Shown piece after piece: positions 24,789 through 34,627 of a stretch of DNA of 64,000 bases. The position numbers and the translations under genes were made by a program. Each line of letters begins with the position of its first letter. Position 1 is the stretch's first letter. The notes under the pieces are model-generated. The model saw only the letters and a program-made list of their open reading frames with translations. It was not told the origin of the DNA and ran no database searches. The stretch is taken from the NCBI RefSeq assembly GCF_004208525.1, contig NZ_SGIT01000001.1, positions 868,001 through 932,000 on the forward strand, in the 5' to 3' direction. The stretch is from Sphingobacterium corticibacterium (lineage in GTDB: Bacteria > Bacteroidota > Bacteroidia > Sphingobacteriales > Sphingobacteriaceae).

Positions 24789-26174
24789 CTAATCTGCACG
24801 CTTTAATCCAAACTTTTCAATTTTATGGTATAGATGACTGCGTTGTATCCCAATATCATCGGCTGTCTTTGAAACGTTCCAACCATTTTTATCCAATTTA
24901 AAGTTGATAAATTCTCTTTCAGCATGATCTTTAAAATCTTGAAAAGATTCAAATTTATCAAAATACAATCCCTGCCCCGTCTTCGACACTTGATTGTCGC
25001 CTTCTGCTATATGGTTATTTGTGGGATTTGCATACAACGCTACTTCTCTTTCCGTAATTTTCTTATCACTCAGTATAATCAACCGCTCGATCATATTCCG
25101 CAGTTCGCGGATATTTCCAGTCCAGGGTAAGGCTTGTAAAGCTCGCATTGCTCCCTCTGTAATTTCTTTTATCGGTGTATTATACCCCCCGCATATTTCT
25201 TCACAGAAACTGGAGGCGATAATCGGAATATCCGCTGAACGTTGTTTTAGGGATGGGACATGAATTAAGATTACACTTAAACGGTGGTAAAGGTCCATCC
25301 TAAAATTACCGTTCTCGATTTCTTTCAATAGGTCCTTGTTTGTTGCAGCGATAACGCGGACATTCACATCGATTTCCTTTTCTCCACCTACACGTGTTAT
25401 TTTGTTTTCCTGTAGCGCCCGCAACACCTTAGCTTGCGCCGAAAGGCTCATATCACCAATTTCATCTAAAAATAACGTACCACCATTAGCTTGTTCGAAC
25501 TTTCCGATGCGTTGCTTTACGGCAGACGTAAATGAACCTTTTTCATGTCCAAACAATTCAGACTCGATGAGTTCGGAAGGAATCGCAGCACAGTTTACCT
25601 CTATTAACGGAGAACTTGCACGAGCAGATTTTTCATGAAGCCAATGTGCAACCAGTTCCTTTCCAGAACCATTCTCTCCGGTTATTAAAACCCGTGCTTC
25701 TGTAGGCGCTACCCGATCGATGGTTTCTTTTATAATACTGATTGTTGATGATTCGCCAAGTATTTCCTTGGTTTTAGAAACTTTTTTCTTTAGAACCTTG
25801 GTTTCTTTTACCAACACCCCTTTTTCCAGTGCATTACGAACTGTGATCAGCAGTCTATTGAGATCAAGTGGCTTTTCCAAAAAGTCAAAAGCTCCTTTGC
25901 GCGCAGCCTCTACAGCAGTCTCGATAGTACCATGACCGGAAATCATGATGAAAGGCGTATCGCTGATACCTTGCGCCTCCGTCAGAACCTCCATGCCGTC
26001 CATTTTGTTCATCTTGATATCACAAAGAACGAGGTCGATTTTCTCTTTTTTCAGAATATCTAATCCATCAAACCCGTTATCGGCATCCAGTACTTTGTAA
26101 TCTTCATATTCCAAAATATCGCGTAACGAGCTCCTTATAGGACGTTCATCGTCGATGATTAAGATTGTCGCCAT
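24789..26174 (-). CDS. NtrC-family sigma-54-dependent response regulator
   Basis: 461 aa. Receiver domain with phospho-acceptor Asp52 and Lys101, AAA+ domain with Walker A GENGSGKE (166-173) and Walker B GGTLFLDEIGD (about 231-241), and a C-terminal Fis-type helix-turn-helix (SKTADDIGIQRSHLYHKIEKFGL). The sigma-54 contact loop, normally GAFTGA, is GSFTSA here (213-218). It should activate sigma-54 promoters after phosphorylation, but no partner kinase is adjacent. It lies directly downstream of rnpB on the same strand. A near-perfect sigma-54 promoter at 50324 is a candidate target in this window. Confidence 0.92.
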   Translation of the reverse strand: MATILIIDDERPIRSSLRDILEYEDYKVLDADNGFDGLDILKKEKIDLVLCDIKMNKMDGMEVLTEAQGISDTPFIMISGHGTIETAVEAARKGAFDFLEKPLDLNRLLITVRNALEKGVLVKETKVLKKKVSKTKEILGESSTISIIKETIDRVAPTEARVLITGENGSGKELVAHWLHEKSARASSPLIEVNCAAIPSELIESELFGHEKGSFTSAVKQRIGKFEQANGGTLFLDEIGDMSLSAQAKVLRALQENKITRVGGEKEIDVNVRVIAATNKDLLKEIENGNFRMDLYHRLSVILIHVPSLKQRSADIPIIASSFCEEICGGYNTPIKEITEGAMRALQALPWTGNIRELRNMIERLIILSDKKITEREVALYANPTNNHIAEGDNQVSKTGQGLYFDKFESFQDFKDHAEREFINFKLDKNGWNVSKTADDIGIQRSHLYHKIEKFGLKRAD

Positions 26175-26228
26175 TTATATGTTTAACTTGGTGAATAACT
26201 AATATAAGTATCTTTATTAAAAAAAAAG

Positions 26229-26616
26229 AAGCAAACCTTATAAGCCGGGTTCTGTATCCGAATTATTTTGGATTTCTATCATTTATCTAGGCTTGCATTC
26301 ACATACAAGCTCCATCAACCTACCCATTACGAATCCCGACAAGTCGGGAGAAGACGAGCAGCCTTCGAGGTTCGCAACCTATTTGGTCTTTCAACACACG
26401 AGGTTTACCGTAATGCATGTCACCATACAAGACCGTGAGCTCTTACCTCACGTTTTCACCCTTACTGCGACAAACGTCGTAGCGGTATTTTTTCTGTGGC
26501 ACTTTCTGTCTCTTATTCACATAAGAGCCTTCCCGTTAGGAAGCGTGTTGCTCTATATTGCCCGGACTTTCCTCTCTCCCGCCTAAGGGCAAGACAGCGA
26601 TAGAACCGGTTTGCTT
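26229..26616 (-). ncRNA. rnpB: RNase P RNA, bacterial class A
   Basis: The minus strand contains the conserved core GGAGAGAGGAAAGTCCGGGC near the 5' end and ACAGAACCCGGCTTAT near the 3' end, which together are diagnostic. The P1 helix is formed by AAGCAAACC at the 5' end and GGTTTGCTT at the 3' end, fixing both ends and a length of 388 nt. A run of T follows directly as terminator. Catalytic RNA that cuts 5' leaders from tRNA precursors. Confidence 0.95.
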
Positions 26617-26621
26617 CGGTG

Positions 26622-26651
26622 CAAAGGTAAGAAAATTATAAATCCTGTGCA
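26622..26651 (-). promoter_or_regulatory. rnpB promoter (-33 and -7 boxes)
   Basis: On the minus strand TTG is followed by 20 bases and TACCTTTG, the -7 box at 26622-26629. The box ends 6 bases before the structurally defined rnpB start, giving a local ruler for other promoters in this window. The -33 box lies inside the 3' end of the flavoprotein gene. Confidence 0.75.
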
Positions 26652-27832
26652 ATCAGATAGCCTGATGCCCAAGCCCATTGAAAATTATAACCACCCAGCC
26701 AGCCTGTGATATCCACTGCTTCGCCTCCGAAATAAAGCCCTGACTGCGTTTTTGCTTCCAGCGTACGTGGATGGAGTTCATTGGTGGACACACCACCTCG
26801 CATCACTTCGGCTCTATCATAACCCTTATCACCTGCCGGTTTAACCACGAATTTATGTATAGTATCATATATTAATTTAGCATCTGCCTTGCTTAATGAT
26901 GCAATCTTCAGATCAACTGGAAGATATTTCCCCATGGCTTCTACTATCTTTTTTGTAAAATAATCGTTCAGTAGTTGCCCTACCGTTCGTTTCCCTCCTA
27001 CTGTTCGCTCATTTTTGATCAGCTCCTCTAAACGGAATTTAGGGAGAAGGTCTATCGTGAAGGTCTCCCCTGCACGCCAATACGACGATATTTGTAAAAT
27101 AGCAGGGCCACTCAATCCCCAATGCGTAAAAAGAATATTTTCCTCAAAACTGATCTTATCATTATAAACCCTTGCAAAAACACTGTTCCCCGCTAGTGAA
27201 GCATACCAAATCGCCTCTTTTCCGGTAATAGTTAGTGGAACGAGTGCAGGCGCCGTGGTCACAACAGACAAACGGAATTGACGCGCTGTTCGTAGGGCAA
27301 AATCGGAGGCCCCCAATTTAGCAACTGGTAAACCTCCGGAAGCGAAAACTACTTTCTTACAAAAAAGATGTTGTTCGTTTCCTTCCCTTACAAAAGATAC
27401 AGCATACCCCTCTCCTTGCCTCCTGACGGATTTTACTTCGGTATGCAACCAAATATCCTGTCCAGTTTCATAGAGTAGTTTGGTAAACACAGCCACAATA
27501 TCTTTGGCTTTATTTGATTTGGGGAAAAGTTGACCAAGTGTTTTTTCCTCGCCCTGAATCCCGCCAAATGTATCAAAAAAGGAAATGGTATCCTGCACTG
27601 TCCATTGGGAGAAAGCCTCGTGTAAAAAAGATAAATTTTCGGTTACAAAATTATCTGGTTCCGTGTAGAGATTCGTATAGTTGCAACGGCCGCCACCCGA
27701 TATCAATATCTTGGCTCCGGGTTTGTCATTTTTTTCCAGTATCAATGTCTGCTTCCCCAATAGGCCCGCTTGCGCGGCACACATGAGGCCACAAGCCCCT
27801 GCACCGATGATAATTGCGTCGTAATTTTTCAA
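26636..27832 (-). CDS. HI0933/BaiN-family FAD/NAD(P)-dependent oxidoreductase
   Basis: 398 aa, usual for the family. FAD-binding GAGACGLMCAAQAG near residues 11-24, AKILISGGGRCNYTN near 45-59, and a C-terminal GGEAVDITGWLGGYNFQWAWASG block are the family hallmarks. Members are flavoproteins of poorly known function, one branch acting on bile acids. Cytoplasmic. It ends only 20 bases from rnpB, whose promoter overlaps its last codons. Confidence 0.9.
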   Translation of the reverse strand: MKNYDAIIIGAGACGLMCAAQAGLLGKQTLILEKNDKPGAKILISGGGRCNYTNLYTEPDNFVTENLSFLHEAFSQWTVQDTISFFDTFGGIQGEEKTLGQLFPKSNKAKDIVAVFTKLLYETGQDIWLHTEVKSVRRQGEGYAVSFVREGNEQHLFCKKVVFASGGLPVAKLGASDFALRTARQFRLSVVTTAPALVPLTITGKEAIWYASLAGNSVFARVYNDKISFEENILFTHWGLSGPAILQISSYWRAGETFTIDLLPKFRLEELIKNERTVGGKRTVGQLLNDYFTKKIVEAMGKYLPVDLKIASLSKADAKLIYDTIHKFVVKPAGDKGYDRAEVMRGGVSTNELHPRTLEAKTQSGLYFGGEAVDITGWLGGYNFQWAWASGYLIAQDL

Positions 27833-27888
27833 GGTGATGTGGTTATAGGGTTACAAGATGATAGAGAAAAAGTGATACTTTTGGAAAA

Positions 27889-28968
27889 TCAATAAGCGAT
27901 GAGTTGTTCTTTCAGCGAAATTACGCGTTGCTCGGTCCAAGATTGTTCCGCCGCTTCTAGAATACGGATAACGTCTCTTGCTTGTTGTGGTGTTATCAGG
28001 AGTTCGGCATCACCGTCCAATACCTCCACCAGATTTCGGTAGAAGTCCTGCCCAGTGCCTTTTTCACTGGGGATAGTCTCGCGTACATCTTGTCGATTTT
28101 CGATCACATTTAATCTTCCATAGGTGGATTCATCTTCCACGCCCCAATTGTCGATCTTGTGCGGGAGCGCCCCATTGCGTAACTTTTCCTCCTGTGGATC
28201 TACGCCCGGCTTCACAAAAGAACCCTGTAGGCCATATATCGCGAACCGGGGTGTTGACTCTTTGGCTAGCATCTGTCCAAATAACGAAATTTTACGCGTC
28301 GGATAACTTAAAATAAATTCAAAATCGTCTATGGCTTTAGCATGTTCGCGTTGTTTGCGCAGATCTGCAAAGACGGCATCGGGTTTTCCGAATAGTTGCA
28401 ACGCCTGATCTATCAAATGTGCGCCCAAGTCATAGTGAATACCAGAACCCGGCAAATCTTGCTCCCGCCAAGCTCCCTCGCGCAGGAAGTTTCTAAAACG
28501 ATCATAACGCGCTTGATAATTGACCACCGAACCTAATCTATTACTGTGTATTACTTTTTTAACCGTCTTAAAATCAGAATGAAAGCGTGCATTGTGATGC
28601 ACGGTTAACACACATCCCTTTTCCTTTGCAAGCGCAATCAGTTCATCCGCTTCCGCCGTGGTATTCGTGAAGGGTTTTTCCACGACAACATGCTTTCCTG
28701 CTTCTAACGCACGTTTCGTTAGTGAAAAATGCACGTCATTGGAAGTTGCCACCACCACAATGTCCACCAGCGGATCATCTATGATTTCATCTACGGTCGA
28801 TACGGCTATCGCCGAGGGATATTTGTTCGTTAAAATTTGCTGTTGCTCGGGTTTTCGAGCCGTTACTTTATACAATTCCAAGGATGGATTTCCAACAATG
28901 AAAGGTGCATGAAAGACTTGTCCTCCTATCGAAAATCCAATTAATCCTATTTTATATTTTTTTTGCAT
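27889..28968 (-). CDS. Cytoplasmic Gfo/Idh/MocA family oxidoreductase
   Basis: 359 aa without signal peptide. Opens KIGLIGFSIGGQVFHAPFI, a Rossmann motif of the YdgJ/IolW-like branch, followed by VVVEKPF (catalytic Lys) near 93-99 and GSGIHYDLGAHLIDQALQLFG, where Asp and His complete the active site. Relatives act on scyllo-inositol or other sugar-like substrates with NADP. It differs from the two exported copies at 2120 and 8402. It lies 20 bases downstream of argS on the same strand. Confidence 0.88.
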   Translation of the reverse strand: MQKKYKIGLIGFSIGGQVFHAPFIVGNPSLELYKVTARKPEQQQILTNKYPSAIAVSTVDEIIDDPLVDIVVVATSNDVHFSLTKRALEAGKHVVVEKPFTNTTAEADELIALAKEKGCVLTVHHNARFHSDFKTVKKVIHSNRLGSVVNYQARYDRFRNFLREGAWREQDLPGSGIHYDLGAHLIDQALQLFGKPDAVFADLRKQREHAKAIDDFEFILSYPTRKISLFGQMLAKESTPRFAIYGLQGSFVKPGVDPQEEKLRNGALPHKIDNWGVEDESTYGRLNVIENRQDVRETIPSEKGTGQDFYRNLVEVLDGDAELLITPQQARDVIRILEAAEQSWTEQRVISLKEQLIAY

Positions 28969-28988
28969 AGTGTTGATCTTCCTGTTGT

Positions 28989-30773
28989 TTACATCCTTTC
29001 GGGCACTTCAATTCCTAGCAACCGCATACATTCCGAAATAATCCGTGCGGCTATGGCCGACAAGTGTAAACGGAAGTTTTTCACGGTTTCATCCTCAGCT
29101 TTTAGAATACTTTCCTCGTGATAAAACTTGTTGTATAACTTGGCTAACTCATAAGCATAATTCGCCAGTTGGGCGGGCGAAAACTCTTTCGCTGAGGCTT
29201 CCAACACTTCGGGATAGCGACTTAATGATTGTATTAAATCTTGTTCATAGACAGACAGCTCAGAAGGATTTCCTAAAGAAACAGATGCGTCAAAAGAGGC
29301 TTTACGGAGCACCGACTTAATACGTGCATGGGTGTATTGAATAAATGGTCCGGTATGGCCTTGAAAATCAACAGACTCATTAGGATCAAATAATAATCGC
29401 TTTTTAGGATCCACTTTCAACAAAAAGTATTTTAATGCCCCCATGCCGATAGTATTGTACAGTGAGGACTTTTCCTCCTCTCCTAACCCCTCGGTTTTGC
29501 CTAATTCTTCGGTACGCATTTTGGCAGTTTCCAACATTTCTGCCATCAAATCATCGGCATCCACCACCGTTCCTTCCCTAGATTTCATTTTTCCTGAAGG
29601 CAAGTCAACCATACCGTAGGATAAATGGTACAAGCCTTCAGCCCAAGATTTTCCTAATTTCTTCAAAATGAGAAATAACACCTTAAAATGATAATCCTGC
29701 TCATTACCGACCACATAAATCGACTCGTTCATTTTGAACTCGTCATATTTTAGCTGAGCAGTGCCTAAATCCTGCGTAATATATACCGATGTGCCGTCTC
29801 CCCGTAACACCAATTTCTGGTCCAGCCCTTCATCTGTTAAATCAATCCAAACGGAGTTGTCTTCTTTCCGGAAGAAAACACCTTTGTCCAACCCTTCCTG
29901 AATAATATCCTTACCGAGCAGATAGGTGTTCGATTCATAATAAAACTTATCAAAATCTACCCCCAATTGCTTATAGGTTTGTTCGAAACCTTCGTATACC
30001 CAACCATTCATCGTCTTCCATAACGCGATAACGTCTTCGTCGTTAGCTTCCCATTTTTGCAACATTGCCTGCGCTTCTTTTATCAACGGGGCATTCTTTT
30101 TCGCCTCCTCTTCCGTTTGCTCCTGCTCTTTCAAAGCGTCAATTTCCTTCTTGTATTCTTTATCGAAGATAACGTAGTATTTTCCGACCAGATGATCACC
30201 TTTCAGTCCGGAAGAAGCGGGTGTTTCGCCATTTCCATATTTTTGCCAAGCGAGCATCGACTTACAAATGTGGATACCACGATCATTGACAAGATTGGCT
30301 TTCACGACATCATAGCCATAAGCTTTTAAGATCTCCGCAATCGAGTAACCTAATAAGTTGTTACGTATATGTCCTAGGTGAAGCGGTTTGTTGGTGTTGG
30401 GAGAACTATACTCCACCATGAGTTTCTTTCCATTAGCAGGGAAAGATCCAAAAGTCGGGGCTACCAATGCCGTATTGACCAGTGTTATCCAATATTGATT
30501 GGAAAGACTAATATTTAAAAAGCCCTTAATCACGTTGAAGTCAGCAATTTCTCGAACGTTTGCTTTTAACCATTCCCCGATATCTGCACCTGTCTGCTCA
30601 GGAGATTTCTTGGAGAAACGTGTTACAGGAAAAACGACAACCGTGATATGCCCCTCAAACTCTTTCCGAGTTTCCTGTAGCGTTATCTGTGCGGAAGGAA
30701 TATCCGCACTATAAAGCTCCTGCACGGCGCGAATAGTCTGCGCAATTAAAGTCTGTTGAATAGAATTAGCCAT
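28989..30773 (-). CDS. argS: Arginine--tRNA ligase
   Basis: 594 aa, class I synthetase. HIGH motif as LHLGHIRNN after SSPNTNKP, KMSKS-equivalent as KMKSREGT, N-terminal ArgS additional domain (residues 1 to about 100) and C-terminal anticodon-binding DALR domain. Charges tRNA-Arg in the cytoplasm. It is divergent from arginine decarboxylase across 109 bases, so two arginine-consuming functions share one intergenic region. The only tRNA gene in the window, at 34387, is also an arginine tRNA. Confidence 0.96.
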   Translation of the reverse strand: MANSIQQTLIAQTIRAVQELYSADIPSAQITLQETRKEFEGHITVVVFPVTRFSKKSPEQTGADIGEWLKANVREIADFNVIKGFLNISLSNQYWITLVNTALVAPTFGSFPANGKKLMVEYSSPNTNKPLHLGHIRNNLLGYSIAEILKAYGYDVVKANLVNDRGIHICKSMLAWQKYGNGETPASSGLKGDHLVGKYYVIFDKEYKKEIDALKEQEQTEEEAKKNAPLIKEAQAMLQKWEANDEDVIALWKTMNGWVYEGFEQTYKQLGVDFDKFYYESNTYLLGKDIIQEGLDKGVFFRKEDNSVWIDLTDEGLDQKLVLRGDGTSVYITQDLGTAQLKYDEFKMNESIYVVGNEQDYHFKVLFLILKKLGKSWAEGLYHLSYGMVDLPSGKMKSREGTVVDADDLMAEMLETAKMRTEELGKTEGLGEEEKSSLYNTIGMGALKYFLLKVDPKKRLLFDPNESVDFQGHTGPFIQYTHARIKSVLRKASFDASVSLGNPSELSVYEQDLIQSLSRYPEVLEASAKEFSPAQLANYAYELAKLYNKFYHEESILKAEDETVKNFRLHLSAIAARIISECMRLLGIEVPERM

Positions 30774-30858
30774 GTAATTATTTCGTAATTTTTGTAACTA
30801 TCTGATAATGAATGTTAAAAATTAAACCTTCGATAGCAAGGTATTCATCATGAAAGTA

Positions 30859-30866
30859 TATCTTTG
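30859..30866 (+). promoter_or_regulatory. -7 box of speA
   Basis: TATCTTTG matches TAnnTTTG and ends 16 bases before the ATG, predicting a leader of about 11 bases. No well-spaced -33 box. Confidence 0.5.
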
Positions 30867-30882
30867 CCAAAAATAATAAAAA

Positions 30883-32274
30883 ATGCAAAGCTATCAGGAA
30901 TTTCTTGACTTAAGTGTTGGTTTTCCACAAGACGGGTTCGAAGTTATCGACGACGAATTGTACTTCCACGATCTGAATTTGATGGAGATGATAGAGACGT
31001 ATGGCACACCATTGCGTTTTACCTATTTACCTATCGTCAGCAAAAAAATTCAACAAGCAAAAATTTTGTTCCAAACAGCCATTCTAAAGAATGACTACCG
31101 AGGAACTTATAAATACTGTTATTGTACAAAATCTTCACACTTCAAACATATCGTTGAAGAAGCGCTGAAAAATGACATCCATTTGGAGACGTCATCTGCT
31201 TTTGATATGCCGATGATTGATGCTCTAGAGCGTGCCGGAACGGTCAGTAAGGATATTACCGTAATCTGTAATGGCTTCAAGACCTACCAATATAAGCAGT
31301 ATATCATTGATATGATCCACGATGGATTTAAAAATATTATTCCTGTCCTGGATAACAAAGAAGAGTTTAATTTGTATGATGATGAGATCGAGCTGGACGA
31401 GCCTTGTGCGCTTGGTATCCGCATCGCATCGGAGGAACAGCCAGATTCACAATTCTATACATCTCGGTTGGGTATACGGTCGGAAGATGTTATCGATTTT
31501 TATAACAATAAAATTGTAAACAATCCAAATTTCAAGGTCAAACTATTACATTTCTTTATCAACTCCGGTATTTCCGATACACCGTATTACTGGAATGAGC
31601 TGGAGAAATACGTGACGTTATACTGTAAATTTAAAAAAGTAAACCCAGACCTCGATACCCTTGATATCGGCGGAGGCATGCCGTTTAAAGATTCTTTAGT
31701 ACATGATTTCGATTATGAATATATGGTAAACGAAATCATTAATCGCATCAAACAGATCTGTGCACATCATGAGGTAATGGAACCCGATATTATTACCGAG
31801 TTCGGTAAATATACGGTAGCAGAAGCGTCCGGTATTTTGTATAAAGTATTGGGGCGTAAACAGCAAAATGACCGGGAAAAATGGTTTATGATTGATGGTT
31901 CTTTTATTACCAATCTGCCGGATGTCTGGGCGTTAAACCAAAAATATATCCTCTTGCCTATAAATAACTGGGATTCGGAATACGAGCGTGTCACGTTAGG
32001 CGGTATTACTTGTGACGGACAAGATTATTACAATCAGGAAGCGCATATGGATTCTATTTTTATGCCGAAAACCCGTAAGGTACAATACGTTGGGTTTTTC
32101 CACACGGGCGCTTATCAAGATGTGTTAAGCGGTTATGGTGGTATACATCATTGTTTGCTACCTTCGCCTAAGCATGTGCTGATCCGTAGAAACCGCGATG
32201 AGACATTCAATTTTGAAGTTTTTGGAGAAGAGCAGAATTCTAAACAGGTGATGAAGTTGTTAGGCTATCAGTAA
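30883..32274 (+). CDS. speA: Arginine decarboxylase (Bacteroidota short type)
   Basis: 463 aa. A fold-type III PLP enzyme: YKYCYCTKSSHF near residues 70-81 carries the PLP lysine, DIGGGMPF near 260 binds the phosphate, and TCDGQDYY and GAYQD near the end complete the site. Shorter than the about 630-aa E. coli SpeA, but typical of the Bacteroidota form. It converts arginine to agmatine, the first step to putrescine. Followed by a strong terminator, so monocistronic. Confidence 0.9.
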   Translation: MQSYQEFLDLSVGFPQDGFEVIDDELYFHDLNLMEMIETYGTPLRFTYLPIVSKKIQQAKILFQTAILKNDYRGTYKYCYCTKSSHFKHIVEEALKNDIHLETSSAFDMPMIDALERAGTVSKDITVICNGFKTYQYKQYIIDMIHDGFKNIIPVLDNKEEFNLYDDEIELDEPCALGIRIASEEQPDSQFYTSRLGIRSEDVIDFYNNKIVNNPNFKVKLLHFFINSGISDTPYYWNELEKYVTLYCKFKKVNPDLDTLDIGGGMPFKDSLVHDFDYEYMVNEIINRIKQICAHHEVMEPDIITEFGKYTVAEASGILYKVLGRKQQNDREKWFMIDGSFITNLPDVWALNQKYILLPINNWDSEYERVTLGGITCDGQDYYNQEAHMDSIFMPKTRKVQYVGFFHTGAYQDVLSGYGGIHHCLLPSPKHVLIRRNRDETFNFEVFGEEQNSKQVMKLLGYQ

Positions 32275-32296
32275 TGAGTATTGCATGATGAGCATA

Positions 32297-32327
32297 AGCA
32301 TCGGAGTATTCCGGTGCTTTTTTTTTA
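32297..32327 (+). terminator. Intrinsic terminator of speA
   Basis: AGCATCGG (32297-32304) pairs with CCGGTGCT (32311-32318, one G-U), followed by eight or more T. It lies 22 bases after the speA stop. Confidence 0.88.
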
Positions 32328-32408
32328 CTATACTTTGCATTTTAGATCGGACGATGGTCTTGGTAGATGTTTTTTAACTTGCTATTTTAGGCAATTAAAA
32401 TAAGAACA

Positions 32409-33323
32409 ATGAAATACTACTTTCGTCTGCAATATGCTATTTTCCGACGCCAAATAGAAGATATAGGGTTTCCGTTTATAGTCGGTCTATTGCTATGCCT
32501 GTTATTATACATTGCCTTGTTTGCCGTTGCGATAAAATACCCGCAGTATGCTCCTTGGATACTCGGGTATGTATCTATTTCCCTATTATACAAGCTAGCC
32601 AATAGGGACAGAACCGATTTTCTTAAAAATATATATACAAGACAAGGGTTCTTGACCATAAGATTTGCTGAAAATATAGGTTGTATTCTGCCCTTTATAC
32701 CCATAGCTATTTATGGAAGGGAGTGGTTGCTAGTCATACTCCTTCTTTTATTGGGTATGATATTTACCATTATTTCCATTAAAAGGATAGCAACCCGAAA
32801 TATACCAACCCCCTTTCGTAGTTCCGCATTTGAGTTTATTATTTTATTCCGTCGCCTTTGGTTGTTATTGATTATCTGTTATGCGCTTGCGGTTATAAGT
32901 TTATATTTTGAAAATATTAATCTTCCAGTAGTATTATTAGGGATTACTGTTCTGATCGCTTTAGGCGCTTACGACATTATCGAAGATGAATATATCGTAT
33001 GGAATAACGCGCTGTCAGCATCCCGTTTTATTACATATAAAATACGTACAGGAAGTATCCAATTAAGCCTATTAATTGCACCATTCATCTTATTATTGCT
33101 GCTATTTGGTATGCCCATATTTCTTTGGGGAATTCTTTGTTGGGTTAGTGGACTATTGTTGCTCATACTCGTAATATTGATGAAATATGCCGCTTATCCA
33201 CGTCGTATCGGAATAACGGAAACTATTGCATGTATGATCATCGTCATGCTCCCCATACTTTTAGTAGCAGCCTACCCTTATTATTATAAAAATGCTATTC
33301 AAAACCTAAAACAATATTTATGA
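32409..33323 (+). CDS. Integral membrane protein, probable ABC transporter permease
   Basis: 304 aa, almost entirely hydrophobic, with about eight membrane segments starting at FPFIVGLLLCLLLYIALFAV. No family recognised by motif. Its stop overlaps the start of an ABC ATPase by 4 bases (ATGA), so it is most likely the membrane partner of that ATPase. Residues between segments include basic stretches (RRQIEDIG, LANRDRTDFLKN). Substrate unknown. Confidence 0.7.
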   Translation: MKYYFRLQYAIFRRQIEDIGFPFIVGLLLCLLLYIALFAVAIKYPQYAPWILGYVSISLLYKLANRDRTDFLKNIYTRQGFLTIRFAENIGCILPFIPIAIYGREWLLVILLLLLGMIFTIISIKRIATRNIPTPFRSSAFEFIILFRRLWLLLIICYALAVISLYFENINLPVVLLGITVLIALGAYDIIEDEYIVWNNALSASRFITYKIRTGSIQLSLLIAPFILLLLLFGMPIFLWGILCWVSGLLLLILVILMKYAAYPRRIGITETIACMIIVMLPILLVAAYPYYYKNAIQNLKQYL

Positions 33324-34000
33324 TTACTATCCGCAACCTACATAAATCTTATGGCAAACATCAGATTTTAAAAGATTTACATATCGATTTTTTACCAGGA
33401 AAAGTTTATGGAATTGTGGGCGCTAACGGCGCCGGTAAGACTACATTTTTCCGTTGCCTAGCGGGAATGGAAAAATATGACGGGCATATTACCGCTGACC
33501 TTCAGCCACTCAAAGACCACATCGGCTATCTCCCTTCCGAAATCTTTTTTCTTCCTAAAATTACCGGTAAAGAATATCTTGCATTACTGATGGAAGCCCG
33601 TAATAAAAAACCGCAGAACCTCAACAAGCAGAATATTTTTGACCTACCGTTAGATCAATATGTAAGCAGTTATTCGACTGGTATGAAAAAGAAGCTGGGG
33701 ATTTTGGGCGTACTATTGCAAAATAATCATATATATATTCTCGACGAACCTTATAATGGGCTGGATTTTCAAAGCAGTCTTTTTTTAACAGATATTATCC
33801 ACCGTTTACGTTCTAAAGACAGGACGGTGATCCTATCTTCCCATATTTTTGGTTCATTAGCCGAAACTTGTGATTCAATTACTTTGTTAAGTAACGGTAA
33901 GTTTAGTGTCTTTGCGAATAAGGAGAGCTTCCCCGAATTGCAACGTCAAATTACGGGCGAATTATTACATAAAAACTTAAATGATATCTTTCCACTATAA
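33320..34000 (+). CDS. ABC transporter ATP-binding protein
   Basis: 226 aa. Walker A GANGAGKTT near residues 34-42, signature YSTGMKKKLGILG (STG instead of SGG), Walker B IYILDEPYNGLD and switch His in LSSHI. This layout is that of DrrA/CcmA-type exporter ATPases. It pairs with the membrane protein directly upstream. The operon holds only these two genes, and nothing in it points to a substrate. Confidence 0.88.
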   Translation: MITIRNLHKSYGKHQILKDLHIDFLPGKVYGIVGANGAGKTTFFRCLAGMEKYDGHITADLQPLKDHIGYLPSEIFFLPKITGKEYLALLMEARNKKPQNLNKQNIFDLPLDQYVSSYSTGMKKKLGILGVLLQNNHIYILDEPYNGLDFQSSLFLTDIIHRLRSKDRTVILSSHIFGSLAETCDSITLLSNGKFSVFANKESFPELQRQITGELLHKNLNDIFPL

Positions 34001-34153
34001 AATACCAAAACCAATCGGATCCAATGCAGAAGCAGGCAGCATATGGTGCTATCAACTATTTTTGGAAAAAATTACCGTTAGGTTTTCGTTTTATCATCTA
34101 GCGATAAAAACCTTTCGGGCATAAATATTGTTTAAATATCAAAAAACGAAACC

Positions 34154-34339
34154 ATGAATGTAAAACGGATATTTGGAACGATACTAACTATTTTAGGTAT
34201 TATTGGATTAATCTACACGGGCTACGAACTGATTAATCAAAATACCGACTACATATCACTGATTGTTATTGGTGCTATTGCGTTGATCTTTTTCTTCTCG
34301 GGGATAGGTCTTGTAAAAAATACAAAGGACGCGGCGTAA
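34154..34339 (+). CDS. Small two-helix membrane protein (61 aa)
   Basis: Two hydrophobic segments (IFGTILTILGIIGLIYTGYEL and ISLIVIGAIALIFFFSGIGLV) joined by a short polar loop, with a charged tail (KNTKDAA). No signal peptide needed; inner membrane likely. Short proteins of this shape are common in Bacteroidota, with no assigned role. It stands between the ABC operon and the tRNA gene on opposite strands. Confidence 0.65.
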   Translation: MNVKRIFGTILTILGIIGLIYTGYELINQNTDYISLIVIGAIALIFFFSGIGLVKNTKDAA

Positions 34340-34386
34340 ACTCGATTCTGAAATATAAAATAAAGATAATCAAGGTAAGAAAAAAG

Positions 34387-34460
34387 TGCGCTTGAAGGGA
34401 GTCGAACCCCTAACCTCCTGATCCGTAGTCAGGTGCTCTATCCAATTAAGCTACAAGCGC
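34387..34460 (-). tRNA. tRNA-Arg (anticodon ACG)
   Basis: The minus strand folds into a full cloverleaf: acceptor GCGCTTG/CAAGCGC, D arm with AATTGGATA loop, anticodon stem CCTGA/TCAGG around loop CTACGGA (anticodon ACG), T arm with TTCGACT, and discriminator A. No CCA is encoded. A T-rich stretch follows as terminator. Confidence 0.95.
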
Positions 34461-34627
34461 GGACTTTTTATGTCGATAACAACAATTGTTTGTTGTTTTT
34501 GGTGATGCAAATATCGCCACTTTTTCCTGTTTTCCAAATTATTTTGAGAAAAAAGATACACTAAATGTAGCAATGGTATGTATATTGCTGATTAAAAAAT
34601 AATTACATTCGTATTAAATTTATCAAC

